The position numbers and the translations under genes were made by a program. Below, piece by piece: positions 44,244-53,543 of a DNA stretch of 64,000 bases. The DNA lies in contig NZ_CP129672.1 in the NCBI RefSeq assembly GCF_030505195.1, positions 2,638,501 through 2,702,500 of the forward strand. The letters run 5' to 3'. The notes beneath the pieces are model-generated. The model was not told the origin of the DNA. It searched no databases and was given only the letters and a program-made list of their open reading frames with translations. Every line of letters begins with the position of its first letter. The first letter of the stretch is position 1. Source of the stretch: Comamonas testosteroni (GTDB lineage Bacteria; Pseudomonadota; Gammaproteobacteria; Burkholderiales; Burkholderiaceae_C).

Positions 44244-45155
44244 ATGACACCCCAACACCTCAAAGACGTGATGAGCTCCGGCCTGCTGTCCTTCCCCGTG
44301 ACGGACTTCGACGCCCAGGGCAACTTCAATGCCAAGGGTTATGCCGCGCGCCTTGAATGGCTGGCTCCCTATGGCGCCAGTGCCCTGTTCGCCGCCGGTG
44401 GAACGGGCGAATACTTCTCGCTGTATGGCGAGGAGTACGGCCAGATCATCAAGACCGCCGTGGATACCTGCCGCGGCAAGGTGCCCATCATTGCTGGCGC
44501 CGGCGGCCCCACCCGCACCGCCATTGCCCATGCGCAAGAGGCCGAACGACTGGGCGCCCACGGCATTTTGCTGATGCCTCATTACCTGACCGAAGCCGGC
44601 CAGGAAGGACTGATCGCCCATGTGGAGCAGGTCTGTAAGAGCGTGAAGTTCGGCGTCATCGTCTACAACCGCGACCGCTCACGCTTTACGCCCGAATCCC
44701 TGGCCATCCTGGCCGAGCGTTGCCCCAACCTGGTGGGCTTCAAGGACGGCCTGGGCAATATCGAGACCATGTCCTCCATCTTCATGAAGATGGGTGACCG
44801 TTTTGCCTACCTGGGTGGCCTGCCCACCGCTGAAGTCTATGCCGCTGCCTACAAGGCTCTGGGAACGCCCGTGTACTCCTCTGCCGTCTTCAACTTCATC
44901 CCCAGGACGGCGATGCAGTTCTACGAGGCCGTGCGCATCGATGACCAGGCCACGCAGCACAAGCTGCTCAAGGAATTCTTCATGCCCTATCTGAAGATCC
45001 GCAACCGCGTCGAAGGCTATGGCGTGAGCATCATCAAGGCCGGTGCCAAGCTGGTCGGCCACGATGCCGGTCCCGTGCGCGCGCCCCTGACCGACCTCAA
45101 GCCCGCCGAGATGGAAGAACTCAAGGTCCTGATCGACAAGCTCGGCCCTCAGTAA
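44244..45155 (+). CDS. kdgD: 5-dehydro-4-deoxyglucarate dehydratase
   Basis: A 303-residue member of the dihydrodipicolinate synthase family. The Schiff-base Lys is Lys167 in [10 protein letters not shown]; the Tyr partner is Tyr141 in [10 protein letters not shown]; the carboxylate loop is [10 protein letters not shown]. These match KdgD, which dehydrates and decarboxylates 5-dehydro-4-deoxyglucarate to 2-oxoglutarate semialdehyde. Presence of GudD, GarD and an FYSTGQRCTA-type aldehyde dehydrogenase in the same cluster supports this over other family members. ATG 44244 is chosen; earlier in-frame codons lack similarity. Confidence 0.93.
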   Translation: MTPQHLKDVMSSGLLSFPVTDFDAQGNFNAKGYAARLEWLAPYGASALFAAGGTGEYFSLYGEEYGQIIKTAVDTCRGKVPIIAGAGGPTRTAIAHAQEAERLGAHGILLMPHYLTEAGQEGLIAHVEQVCKSVKFGVIVYNRDRSRFTPESLAILAERCPNLVGFKDGLGNIETMSSIFMKMGDRFAYLGGLPTAEVYAAAYKALGTPVYSSAVFNFIPRTAMQFYEAVRIDDQATQHKLLKEFFMPYLKIRNRVEGYGVSIIKAGAKLVGHDAGPVRAPLTDLKPAEMEELKVLIDKLGPQ

Positions 45156-45211
45156 GACCCGATGCAGGGGTCAGACCAAGAACCGGGCCCCGCGTCTTCA
45201 GGAGACAAAGC

Positions 45212-46171
45212 ATGAAAAAAATACTGATCACGCTGGGCGCCACCCTGGCCCTGGCCGCCCAGGCGGCCGGCAACTTTCCCGACAAGCCCGTCAACATCAT
45301 CGTGCCGTTCCCGGCTGGTGGCTCCACCGACACCGTGGCGCGTGCCCTGGCTCTGAGCATGGGCGAGCAACTGGGCAAGCCCTTTGTCGTGGAAAACCGC
45401 CCTGGCGCCACGGGCACCATCGGAGCGGGCGCCGTCAAGCGTGCAGCGGCCGATGGCTACACCTTGCTGGTGGCCTCGCTGGGCCCTTTCGTGGTGACCC
45501 CTCATATGGTGAAGAACGTGCCCTATGACGCCGGCAAGGATTTCGACTACATCACCGTTCCCGTGCAGGCGCCCAATGTGCTCGTTGCCAGCCCGACGCA
45601 AAAGGCTCGCAGCGTGAGCGAGGTGATTGCCGCGCTCAAGGCCAATCCCGGCAAGATCAGTTTTGCAAGCTCCGGCAATGGTTCCTCGGATCATCTTTCG
45701 GCCGAGCTGTTCTGGCAGCAAACGGGTACCGAAGCCGTGCATGTGCCCTACAAGGGCGGAGCACCGGCAATCACCGATCTGCTGGGCGGTCAGGTGGATT
45801 TCTCCTTCCAGAACGTCAACGCCGTGCTGTCCCATCTGCGCAGCGGCAAGCTGCGTGCCATTGCCGTGACCGGTAGCCAGCGTTCACCTGTGCTGCCCGA
45901 TGTGCCCACACTGGCCGAGGCCGGTGTCAAAGGGGCCGAGGTCTATTCGTGGCAAGGCATGGCAGCTCCCAAGGGCCTGCCGGCCGATGTCAAGGCCAGA
46001 CTGGCCAAGGCCGCCATTGCCGCCCTGCAGCAGCCCGATATCCGCAAGCGCTTTGTGGATCAGGGGCTGGAAATCGTGGGCAACACGCCCGAGGAATTCA
46101 CGCGCTTCCAGGCCCAGGAGAACGAGCGCTGGAAGCAGTTGATCCAGACCAGAAAAATCACGGCGGATTGA
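45212..46171 (+). CDS. Bug-family TTT solute-binding protein (aldarate operon)
   Basis: A 319-residue periplasmic protein. The short signal MKKILITLGATLALAAQAAG is followed by VNIIVPFPAGGSTDTVARAL, VENRPGATGTIGAGAVKRAA, FASSGNGSSDHLSAELFWQQ, VHVPYKGGAPAITDLLGGQV and DVPTLAEAGVKGAE. AGGAGAC lies 7 bp before the ATG. It is the second Bug gene of this operon and the third of the cluster. Repeat copy G lies just past its stop. Confidence 0.9.
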   Translation: MKKILITLGATLALAAQAAGNFPDKPVNIIVPFPAGGSTDTVARALALSMGEQLGKPFVVENRPGATGTIGAGAVKRAAADGYTLLVASLGPFVVTPHMVKNVPYDAGKDFDYITVPVQAPNVLVASPTQKARSVSEVIAALKANPGKISFASSGNGSSDHLSAELFWQQTGTEAVHVPYKGGAPAITDLLGGQVDFSFQNVNAVLSHLRSGKLRAIAVTGSQRSPVLPDVPTLAEAGVKGAEVYSWQGMAAPKGLPADVKARLAKAAIAALQQPDIRKRFVDQGLEIVGNTPEEFTRFQAQENERWKQLIQTRKITAD

Positions 46172-46255
46172 CATGCCGCACCGCCTGCGTCGCTTTGCCC
46201 CTTCGCCCTTCCTGGCTGCGCCGGAGCCGGGCGGGGCGGCCCGTGCGCGGTGCCC
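46172..46255 (+). repeat. 3'-end repeat, diverged copy G
   Basis: The plus strand has GCGTCGCTTTGCCCCTTCGC, CCTTCCTGGC, and GGGCGGGGCGGCCCGTGCGC ending GGTGCCC. It is a degraded form of the CGCTACGCGCCTTCCCCC...GGGGCGGCCCTT...GGTGTCCC layout and again begins right after a stop codon. Confidence 0.5.
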
Positions 46256-46421
46256 ACCACCTCTGCCCGCGCCCGTTGCAAACGGCCTTGAGGACCCCGC
46301 GCACGACGGGCCACTGAGATAGAAATGTGGGTTGGCCCACAGGCCATCTCCGCAGGCCTGCCACCCGGCAGGCCCTTTCCACCGGGCTTCAGGCTCCCGC
46401 AAATTCCAAGGATTTCCCAGC

Positions 46422-47387
46422 ATGGCGACCACCCGACCACGCGTTCTGCAATACGGCAAGATGCCACTACCCCAGCTCGATGCCGAGCTGGCCCAGACCT
46501 ATGCGGTGACGCTGCTGTCCGAGCAGACCGACCCCGACCGTTTCCTGGCCGAGCACGGTGCGCAGTTCGAATACCTGGTCACCTCGGCCGCCATGGGCCT
46601 GCCTGCGCGCGTGGTCGACGCCTTGCCCAACCTCAAGTTCGTGAGCAGCTTTGGCGTGGGTTTTGACGCCCTCGACAAGGACGCCCTGCTGCGCCGTGGC
46701 GCACGTGTGGGCTACACGCCAGGCGTGCTCGACGATTGTGTGGCCGACCTGGCTTTTGCCCTGCTGCTGGACGCCACGCGTGGCCTCAGCGAATCCGACC
46801 GCTTCGTGCGCCGTGGCGACTGGAGTCAGAGCCGCTTCGGCATCCGCACGCGCGCCAGCGGCAAGCGCCTGGGCATCTTCGGCATGGGCCGCATCGGCAG
46901 CGCCGTGGCGCGACGGGCCTCTGGCTTCGATATAGAAGTGGCCTACTACAACCGCCGCCCCGTCGATGGCTCGCCCCACCGGTACCTGCCTTCGCTGCTG
47001 GAGCTGGCACGCTGGGCCGACATCCTGGTCGTCACTGCGGCCGGCGGTGACGGCACACGTCACCTAGTGAATGCCGAGGTGCTGGCTGCCCTGGGCCCTC
47101 AGGGCTTTTTGGTCAATGTGGCACGTGGCAGCGTGGTCGACGAAGCCGCCCTGGCCGATGCCCTGGAGAGCAAGCGCATCGCCGGTGCGGGCCTGGACGT
47201 GTTCGAGGACGAGCCCCGCCCCCTGCCGGCCCTGCTGGCCCTGGACAACGTGGTGCTGGCCCCCCACATCGCCAGCGGCACGCAAGAAACCCGCCGTGCC
47301 ATGGCCGACCTGGTGCTGCACAACCTGCAGCAGTTCATCGCCACGGGCCGGCCTGCGGCTGAAGTGCCTTGGTCTGCTGCGCAGTGA
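46422..47387 (+). CDS. D-2-hydroxyacid dehydrogenase (GHPR-like)
   Basis: A 321-residue NAD(P)-dependent dehydrogenase. NAD(P) binding is at LGIFGMGRIGSAVARRASGF; YYNRRPVDGSPHRY at the end of the second strand has Arg residues that favour NADPH. Catalytic residues lie in VNVARGSVVDEAAL (Arg), GLDVFEDEPRP (Glu) and LAPHIASGTQ (His). It resembles glyoxylate/hydroxypyruvate reductases. No step in the standard glucarate route needs it, so it may reduce a 2-keto by-product or feed a tartrate- or tartronate-like acid into the pathway. ATG 46422 follows the usual family start. Confidence 0.88.
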   Translation: MATTRPRVLQYGKMPLPQLDAELAQTYAVTLLSEQTDPDRFLAEHGAQFEYLVTSAAMGLPARVVDALPNLKFVSSFGVGFDALDKDALLRRGARVGYTPGVLDDCVADLAFALLLDATRGLSESDRFVRRGDWSQSRFGIRTRASGKRLGIFGMGRIGSAVARRASGFDIEVAYYNRRPVDGSPHRYLPSLLELARWADILVVTAAGGDGTRHLVNAEVLAALGPQGFLVNVARGSVVDEAALADALESKRIAGAGLDVFEDEPRPLPALLALDNVVLAPHIASGTQETRRAMADLVLHNLQQFIATGRPAAEVPWSAAQ

Positions 47388-47435
47388 TCGCCCTGTGATC
47401 CCCTTTTTCCTCCGCGTCTGTTGAAGAGCCTTCCT

Positions 47436-48773
47436 ATGTCCACTACCCCGACCATCACCGCCATCGAAGTCATTCCCGTCGCCGGCCGCGACGGCATGCT
47501 CATGAACCTCAGTGGTGCCCACGCGCCCTATTTCACCCGCAACATCGCGCTGGTGCACGACAGCGCGGGCCACATGGGGGTGGGCGAGGTGCCGGGCGGC
47601 GAAGGCATTCGCCAGGCGCTGGAGGACAGCAAGCAGGTGTTGATCGGCCGCTCCATCGGCCAGCATCTGCAGCTGCTGCAAGAGGTGCAGAAATCCCTCG
47701 AAGGCCGTGACACCGGTGGCCGTGGCCTGCAGACCTTTGATCTGCGCATCGGCGTGCACGCCGTGACCGCCATCGAATCCGCCCTGCTGGACCTGATGGG
47801 CCAGCACCTGGGTGTGCCCGTGGCCGCCCTGCTGGGCGAAGGCCAGCAGCGCGACCGCGTGGAAATGCTGGGGTACCTGTTCTTCGTGGGCCCCAGTGAC
47901 AAGACCGGCATGGACTACGTCAAGGCCGGCGAAGACACGCTGGGCACGGACGACTGGACCCAGGTGCGCCACATGACGGCCATGACGCCCGAGACCATCG
48001 TGCGCCAGGCCGAAGCCGCCTACGCGCGCTACGGTTTCAACGACTTCAAGCTCAAGGGGGGCGTGCTGGCCGGCGAGCAGGAAGTGGAGGCCGTCACCGC
48101 GCTGGCCAAGCGCTTCCCCGACGCGCGCGTCACCCTGGACCCCAACGGTGGCTGGCTGCTCAAGGACGCCATACGCCTGATGCGTGACATGCGCGGTGTG
48201 CTGGCCTATGCCGAAGACCCCTGCGGCGCCGAAGGCGGCTTCTCGGGCCGCGAAGTCATGGCTGAATTCCGCCGCGCCACCGGCCTGCCCACGGCCACCA
48301 ACATGGTTGCCACCGACTGGCGCCAGATGGTGCACGCGCTGTCGCTGCAGTCTGTGGACATCCCTCTGGCCGACCCGCATTTCTGGACCATGGCCGGCTC
48401 GGTGCGCGTGGGCCAGACCTGCCGCGATTGGGGCCTGACCTGGGGATCGCACTCCAACAACCACTTCGACATCTCGCTGGCCATGTTCACCCACGTGGCT
48501 GCCGCCGTGCCCGGCAAGGTCACGGCCATCGACACGCACTGGATCTGGCAGGACGGCCAGTACCTCACGCAACAACCCCTGCAGATCAAGGGAGGCTTCG
48601 TTGAAGTGCCAAAGACTCCCGGCCTGGGCGTGACCGTGGACCGTGCCGCGCTGCAGCGCGCCAACGCCCTGTACATGGAGCACGGCCTGGGCGCGCGTGA
48701 CGACGCCATTGCCATGCAGCACCTGATCCCCGGCTGGAAGTTCGACAACAAGCGCCCTTGCATGGTCCGGTAG
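47436..48773 (+). CDS. gudD: Glucarate dehydratase
   Basis: A 445-residue enolase-superfamily protein that aligns to E. coli GudD residue for residue at the active site: Lys205-Leu-Lys207 (FKLKGG), Asp235 (LDPNGGW), Glu260/Glu266 region ([11 protein letters not shown]), Asn289 (ATNMVAT), Asp313 (LADPHFW) and His339 (GSHSNNHFD). It dehydrates D-glucarate (and L-idarate) to 5-dehydro-4-deoxyglucarate. It ends [16 protein letters not shown], typical of true GudD. ATG 47436 gives the family start. Repeat copy F follows the stop by 5 bp. Confidence 0.95.
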   Translation: MSTTPTITAIEVIPVAGRDGMLMNLSGAHAPYFTRNIALVHDSAGHMGVGEVPGGEGIRQALEDSKQVLIGRSIGQHLQLLQEVQKSLEGRDTGGRGLQTFDLRIGVHAVTAIESALLDLMGQHLGVPVAALLGEGQQRDRVEMLGYLFFVGPSDKTGMDYVKAGEDTLGTDDWTQVRHMTAMTPETIVRQAEAAYARYGFNDFKLKGGVLAGEQEVEAVTALAKRFPDARVTLDPNGGWLLKDAIRLMRDMRGVLAYAEDPCGAEGGFSGREVMAEFRRATGLPTATNMVATDWRQMVHALSLQSVDIPLADPHFWTMAGSVRVGQTCRDWGLTWGSHSNNHFDISLAMFTHVAAAVPGKVTAIDTHWIWQDGQYLTQQPLQIKGGFVEVPKTPGLGVTVDRAALQRANALYMEHGLGARDDAIAMQHLIPGWKFDNKRPCMVR

Positions 48774-48777
48774 CGCT

Positions 48778-48899
48778 CCCCCTGAGGCGCTACGCGCCTT
48801 CCCCCTCTCTACTCGCTTCGCGAGGGAGGGGGGCATACGGGCAGCCGGCGACACCCTCGGTGCGGGACGGCCCTTGCTCGGTGTCCCTGGCCTGAGCCA
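48778..48899 (+). repeat. 3'-end repeat, copy F (best full-length copy)
   Basis: The plus strand reads CCCCCTGAGGCGCTACGCGC, CTTCCCCCTCTCTACTCGCT, TCGCGAGGGAGGGGGGCATA, CGGGCAGCCGGCGACACCCT, CGGTGCGGGACGGCCCTTGC, TCGGTGTCCCTGGCCTGAGC. GGCGC-TAC-GCGCC and CTCGC-TT-CGCGAG are small hairpins, and CCCCCTCTC pairs with GAGGGAGGGGG to form a longer stem. It begins 5 bp after the gudD stop. Confidence 0.9.
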
Positions 48900-48988
48900 C
48901 GCCGGTGACAAGCGCCATCCCCTGACCGCCACGCCGCTGCGCTTCTCACACTGCCGCCGATCCCCCTATTTTTCTTACGGAGTACCCC

Positions 48989-50437
48989 ATGTCCCGCTAC
49001 GACAACCTCATCAACGGCCAATGGACGGTCGCCACCACCTACAGTACCAACACCAACCCCAGCGACCTGTCCGATGTGATCGGTGAGTATGCCCAGGGCG
49101 GTGCGTCCGACGTGCAGGCCGCCGTGGCCGCCGCCGCTGCTGCGTTCCCGTCCTGGTCCACCTCGGGCATCCAGGCGCGCTTCGACGCCCTGGACAAGAT
49201 AGGCACGGAGATCCTGGCGCGCAAGGCCGAGCTCGGCGAGCTGCTGGCCCGCGAAGAAGGCAAGACCCTGCCCGAAGCCATTGGCGAAGTCGGCCGCGCC
49301 GGCCAGATCTTCAAGTTCTTTGCCGGCGAATGCCTGCGCCTCACGGGCGAGACCGTACCCTCGGTGCGCCCCGGCATCGGCGTGGAGATCACGCGCGAGC
49401 CGATGGGCGTGGTCGGTCTGATCACGCCCTGGAACTTCCCCATCGCCATTCCCGCCTGGAAGATCGCCCCGGCCCTGGCCTTCGGTAACTGCGTGGTGCT
49501 CAAACCCGCCGATCTGGTGCCCGGCAGCGCCTGGGCCCTGGCCGACATCATCCACCGCTCGGGCCTCCCCGCCGGCGTCTTCAACCTGGTCATGGGCTCG
49601 GGCCGCGTCATCGGCGAAGCCCTGGTGAACCATGCCGATGTGGCAGCCATCAGCTTCACGGGCTCGGTGGGCGTGGGCCGCGGCATCGCGGCAGCCTGCG
49701 TGGCTTCGGGCAAGAAGGTGCAGCTGGAAATGGGCGGCAAGAACCCCCAGATCGTGCTGGACGACGCCGACCTGGAGCAGGCCGTAGAGCTGTCGGCGCA
49801 AAGCGGCTTCTACTCTACGGGCCAGCGCTGCACGGCATCGAGCCGCCTGATCGTCACTGACAAGATCTACCCGGCCTTCATCGAAGCCCTGCAGGCGCGC
49901 ATGGCGCGCATCAAGGTTGGCGATGCACGCGCTGCGGGCACCGACATGGGCCCCGTGGTCAGCCAGGCCCAGCTGGAGCAGGACCTGGGCTACGTGGAAA
50001 TCGCCAAGGCCGAAGGCGCGCGTCTGGCGGCCGGCGGCAGCCGCGTCGCCTGCCACACGGGCAGCGGCAAGCAGGGCTACTACATGGCGCCCACGCTGTT
50101 TGTGGACACCGAAGCGGGCATGCGCATCAACCGCGAGGAAGTCTTCGGCCCCGTGGCCAGCGTGATCCGCGTCAAGGACTACGACGAAGCCCTGGCCGTG
50201 TCCAACGACACGCCGTTTGGCCTGTCGGCCGGCATTGCCACCACCAGCCTCAAGTACGCCACGCACTTCAAGCGCCACAGTCAGGCCGGCATGGTCATGG
50301 TCAACTTGCCCACGGCGGGGGTGGACTACCACGTGCCGTTTGGCGGACGCAAGGGATCGAGCTACGGCCCGCGCGAGCAGGGCCGCTATGCCCAGGAGTT
50401 CTACACCACGGTGAAGACGGCCTATACGCTGGCGTGA
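48989..50437 (+). CDS. 2-oxoglutarate semialdehyde (2,5-dioxovalerate) dehydrogenase
   Basis: A 482-residue aldehyde dehydrogenase. Catalytic Cys281 lies in GFYSTGQRCTASSR, Glu247 in LEMGGKN, Asn149 in TPWNFPIA and Lys172 in VLKPAD. The FYSTGQRCTA context is typical of 2-oxoglutarate semialdehyde dehydrogenases of sugar-acid pathways. It oxidises the KdgD product to 2-oxoglutarate, the last step of the route encoded here. RBS-like ACGGAG lies upstream of the ATG. A copy of its 3' end, broken by a stop codon, is found at 53533-53814. Confidence 0.92.
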   Translation: MSRYDNLINGQWTVATTYSTNTNPSDLSDVIGEYAQGGASDVQAAVAAAAAAFPSWSTSGIQARFDALDKIGTEILARKAELGELLAREEGKTLPEAIGEVGRAGQIFKFFAGECLRLTGETVPSVRPGIGVEITREPMGVVGLITPWNFPIAIPAWKIAPALAFGNCVVLKPADLVPGSAWALADIIHRSGLPAGVFNLVMGSGRVIGEALVNHADVAAISFTGSVGVGRGIAAACVASGKKVQLEMGGKNPQIVLDDADLEQAVELSAQSGFYSTGQRCTASSRLIVTDKIYPAFIEALQARMARIKVGDARAAGTDMGPVVSQAQLEQDLGYVEIAKAEGARLAAGGSRVACHTGSGKQGYYMAPTLFVDTEAGMRINREEVFGPVASVIRVKDYDEALAVSNDTPFGLSAGIATTSLKYATHFKRHSQAGMVMVNLPTAGVDYHVPFGGRKGSSYGPREQGRYAQEFYTTVKTAYTLA

Positions 50438-50571
50438 TGCTTGGGGCTGTTCAAGCAAGTTGCAAAGCTTGAGTGGCCCATTTTTCAGAAGAGGAGCGAG
50501 CATGCCCGGGCCGCGCCGGCCCTGCTGCGAAAGCTGCTACGCTGCGGCCCAGGTTTTCGCTCTTCTCTTCC

Positions 50572-51453
50572 ATGGATTCGCTCACCCCTTTGCGCGCCTT
50601 TCGGCGCATTGTTGAACTAGGCAGCATTGCCAGGGCTGCTGATGCACTCGATCTTTCCTCGGCGGCGCTGAGCAAGCAGTTGCGCGCGCTGGAGGCACAG
50701 CTGGGTGCGGTGCTGATCCAGCGCACCACGCGCCGCATGAGCCTGACCGATACCGGCCGGGCCTACTACGCCGAATGCTGCCGGCTGCTCGATGGCTTTG
50801 ACACGCTGGAGAAATCGGTGCGGGCGCAGTCCGAGCTGGTGACGGGGCGGCTGCGCGTGAACGCGCCGCTGTCGTTTGCGCTGAGCACGCTGGCGCCGCT
50901 GCTGGCGCGCTTCATGCAGCGCCATCCGCAATTGCAGCTCGATCTGTCCATGGAAGACCGGCTGGTGGACGCCGTGGGCCAGGGCTTTGATGTCTCCATA
51001 CGCCTGAGCGCCGAGCTAGCGGATTCCTCGCTGATTGCGCGGCGCCTGGCCTCGCTGTCGCAGATGCTGTGTGCGTCACCGGCCTATCTGCAGCAACACG
51101 GCCGCCCGGCCAGCACAGCCGAGCTACGCGACCATGCGCTGCTGAATTACAGCCTGGCACAGGCCGACGATGGCTTGCAAGTTCCGAGCGAAGCTCGTGC
51201 CAGCGTCAACAACAGTCTTATGTTGCGTGAGTTGCTGGAGGCTGGCCTCGGCATCGGTGCACTGCCGTCCTTTCTGGCCCGGCCCGCCATCGCCCAGGGC
51301 CAGCTGGAGGCATTGAGCCTGCAAGACTGGGCAGAGCCGCCACGCCATGTCTATGTGGTCTACCCGACGCAACGTCACCTGCTGCCCAAGGTGCGCGCCT
51401 TTGTGGACTTTCTGGCAGAAGAGCTGCCTGCGGCCATGGGCGGCGATTCTTGA
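50572..51453 (+). CDS. LysR-family regulator after the aldarate operon
   Basis: A 293-residue LysR protein. The helix-turn-helix has RIVELGSIARAADALDLSSA and ALSKQLRALEAQLGAVLIQR; the effector domain begins at about 90 (GRLRVNAPLSFALSTLAPLL). Its style (ALSKQLRALE...RTTRRMSLTDTG) is that of the large DhmR/PtxE-like subgroup. It lies 134 bp downstream of the aldehyde dehydrogenase gene on the same strand. It may act on the aldarate cluster or on the following DsbA-like gene; sequence does not decide. Confidence 0.85.
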   Translation: MDSLTPLRAFRRIVELGSIARAADALDLSSAALSKQLRALEAQLGAVLIQRTTRRMSLTDTGRAYYAECCRLLDGFDTLEKSVRAQSELVTGRLRVNAPLSFALSTLAPLLARFMQRHPQLQLDLSMEDRLVDAVGQGFDVSIRLSAELADSSLIARRLASLSQMLCASPAYLQQHGRPASTAELRDHALLNYSLAQADDGLQVPSEARASVNNSLMLRELLEAGLGIGALPSFLARPAIAQGQLEALSLQDWAEPPRHVYVVYPTQRHLLPKVRAFVDFLAEELPAAMGGDS

Positions 51454-51530
51454 CGCAGGATTAAGAGTCTCTCAAGCGCAGGCCTCTTACTCCTGCGAGG
51501 CCTGCGCCCTACGCTTGCGGTCCATCAGCC

Positions 51531-52256
51531 ATGAAGGACACAAGCATGACGCAATGCCATGATTTTTCCTGCGCTCTGCCCGCGCAGATCGCAGCCCATC
51601 CCGCCCCTGGCCCGGTCCTGTCCGCGGCAGCGCAGGCTGCTCCCGTCATCGATTTCTTCCACGACGTGGTTTGCGGCTGGTGCTATGTGATGTCGCCGCG
51701 CCTGCGCCAGGTGGCCCGGGAGCTGGGCCTGCGCGTACGTCAGCGCAGCTTTGTGCTGCAAGCTTCCCGCGCCGAGATGGTGGCCCGGTTTGGTTCCATG
51801 GAGCAGGCCAAGCAAACCATTCTCGGGCACTGGGAGGCTTGCGCACGGCATGACGACACACAGCGCATCGACATCGAAGGCATGCGCCGCGAAACCTTTG
51901 AGTACCCCAGCGGCCTGGCTGGCGCACTGGCCTGCCAGGCTGCCCAGATCCTGGAGGGCGACGAGGCCCACTGGAATCTGTTCGATGCCATACAGCACGC
52001 CCATATGAGTGCCCACCGCAACATAGGCGACGCCGAGGTGCTGCTGGACATCGCCACGCACACCGGCTTCGAGCGCAATGCTTTTGCACGCTGCATGGAA
52101 AGTGCCGAGGCCTTGAACCTGGTTCACCAGGACCTCGCACTGGCTCAGCACCTGGGCCTGCGCAGCATTCCCAGTGTCATCGTTCCGGGTCTTCCCACGC
52201 TGCAGACCCTGCCCCTGGACCAGCTGCGTGAACGGCTGCGCGCCCTGGTGGGTTAA
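51531..52256 (+). CDS. DsbA-family thioredoxin-fold oxidoreductase
   Basis: A 241-residue DsbA-like protein. After a variable N-terminus, IDFFHDVVCGWCYVMSPRLR carries the Cys48-Gly-Trp-Cys51 redox pair, followed by an inserted helical domain and the cis-Pro loop GLRSIPSVIVPGLP. It resembles the FrnE/2-hydroxychromene-2-carboxylate isomerase side of the family. No signal peptide is seen, so it is probably cytoplasmic. ATG 51546 (MTQCHDF) is an alternative start. It could be regulated by the LysR gene before it. Confidence 0.82.
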   Translation: MKDTSMTQCHDFSCALPAQIAAHPAPGPVLSAAAQAAPVIDFFHDVVCGWCYVMSPRLRQVARELGLRVRQRSFVLQASRAEMVARFGSMEQAKQTILGHWEACARHDDTQRIDIEGMRRETFEYPSGLAGALACQAAQILEGDEAHWNLFDAIQHAHMSAHRNIGDAEVLLDIATHTGFERNAFARCMESAEALNLVHQDLALAQHLGLRSIPSVIVPGLPTLQTLPLDQLRERLRALVG

Positions 52257-52316
52257 GCCATTCCAGCACTCTTTCATACCCGCGCCGCAAGGTGCACAGC
52301 TTCCTAGGAAACACCC

Positions 52317-53345
52317 ATGAACTTCTCTTCACGCGCCCGTGCCCGGCGCTTACCCTCCCTGTTGCTCGCTATGGCAGCAGCGTTCTCCGGCCTGGCTCAT
52401 GCCCACGGTGGCCACACGCTCCCAGCCGGTGCCAGCCAGGACGTGGGCCGCAGCCCCTGGGGGCCGGGCGACGAGATCGGCCGCCTGAATCTGATCACGC
52501 CTGCCTCGCGCGCCGCCATCCTGCAGCGCATCGCAGGCGGCCAGGTCTATGACCTCGCCACCGAGTACTACGTGGGCATGCCCAGCTGGCAGGACGCCGG
52601 CGATCCGCACTACCAGTTCTGGATGACGCACACGCCACGCGGCACCGTGGTGGACGACCCCATGAACGTGGGCAAGAGCATGAACGCCACGCGCAGCTAC
52701 ACGGGTACGGCGTTCTCCATGTACAGCCATACGGGCACGCACATCGACGCACTCAACCACTTCGGCATACGCGGCAAGATCTGGAACGGCTTCAGCGCCG
52801 ACGAGCATCTGGGTGATCGGGGCTGGCAGCGCACGGGCATTGAGAAATTCCCGCCACTGGTGGCGCGCGGCGTGCTGATTGACGTGGCGGCGGCCAAGGG
52901 TCTGGACATGCTGCCCGACCAGTACCGGATCACCCGGCAGGACCTCAAGGAGGCGCTGGCACGCCAGAACGTGACGCTGCAAAAGGGCGATATCGTGCTG
53001 ATTCGCACGGGGCGCATGAAGCTCTACGAGCAACCCCAGGCCTATATGGCCAAACCCCCGGGGCTAGGCCTGGATGCCGCACGCTTTCTGGCCGAGGATG
53101 CGGGTGCCATGATCATCGGCGCCGACAACCTGAGCCTGGAGACTTTCCCCTCAGAAGTGGACGATGACTATGTGCCGCTGCACAGCTATCTGCTGGCCCA
53201 GCAAGGCATTCCCATCATGGAACTGGTGGCCCTGGACGGTCTCTCGCGCGACAAGGTCTATGAGTTCGCTTTCATTGGAAACCCGCTGAAGATCCGAGGC
53301 GGCGACGCCGCGCCGCTGCGCCCGATTGCCATTCCGGTGCGCTGA
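52317..53345 (+). CDS. Secreted cyclase-family (kynurenine formamidase-like) hydrolase
   Basis: A 342-residue protein with a signal peptide (LPSLLLAMAAAFSGLAHAHG). The metal motif of the cyclase/KynB family is present: SHTGTHIDALNHF with His138, His142, Asp144 and His148. DNLSLETFPSEVDDDYVPLH and LLAQQGIPIMELVALDGLSR also match. Members hydrolyse amide or lactone-like bonds on small acids; several metal-dependent esterases or amidases of this fold are secreted. Its 3' end is duplicated about 1.1 kb downstream. Confidence 0.85.
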   Translation: MNFSSRARARRLPSLLLAMAAAFSGLAHAHGGHTLPAGASQDVGRSPWGPGDEIGRLNLITPASRAAILQRIAGGQVYDLATEYYVGMPSWQDAGDPHYQFWMTHTPRGTVVDDPMNVGKSMNATRSYTGTAFSMYSHTGTHIDALNHFGIRGKIWNGFSADEHLGDRGWQRTGIEKFPPLVARGVLIDVAAAKGLDMLPDQYRITRQDLKEALARQNVTLQKGDIVLIRTGRMKLYEQPQAYMAKPPGLGLDAARFLAEDAGAMIIGADNLSLETFPSEVDDDYVPLHSYLLAQQGIPIMELVALDGLSRDKVYEFAFIGNPLKIRGGDAAPLRPIAIPVR

Positions 53346-53381
53346 GAGCGGCGATTGCCGGAGCCAGTCCCCGAGCGCGGC

Positions 53382-53543
53382 TCAGAAAAACAGTGTCCGC
53401 ACCCAGGGCGCGGCCAGCACGTTCACGGCACCGGCAATCATCATCACCAGCGATGCCATCACGGCCTGCACCTCGCCGGCCTGGCGCGCCCGGGCCACGC
53501 CGCTGCCATGGGCGGCTCCGCCCCAGCTGGCGCCCGTGGCCAG
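53382..53543 (-). pseudogene. 3' fragment of lrgB (duplicate)
   Basis: This stretch copies the last 162 bp of the intact lrgB-type gene at 54548-54709, stop codon included, with only a few differences near its inner end (GGGCGGCTCCGCCCC against GGGCAGCTCCACCCC). It breaks off at CCCGTGGCCAGC, where aldehyde dehydrogenase sequence begins. Confidence 0.88.
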
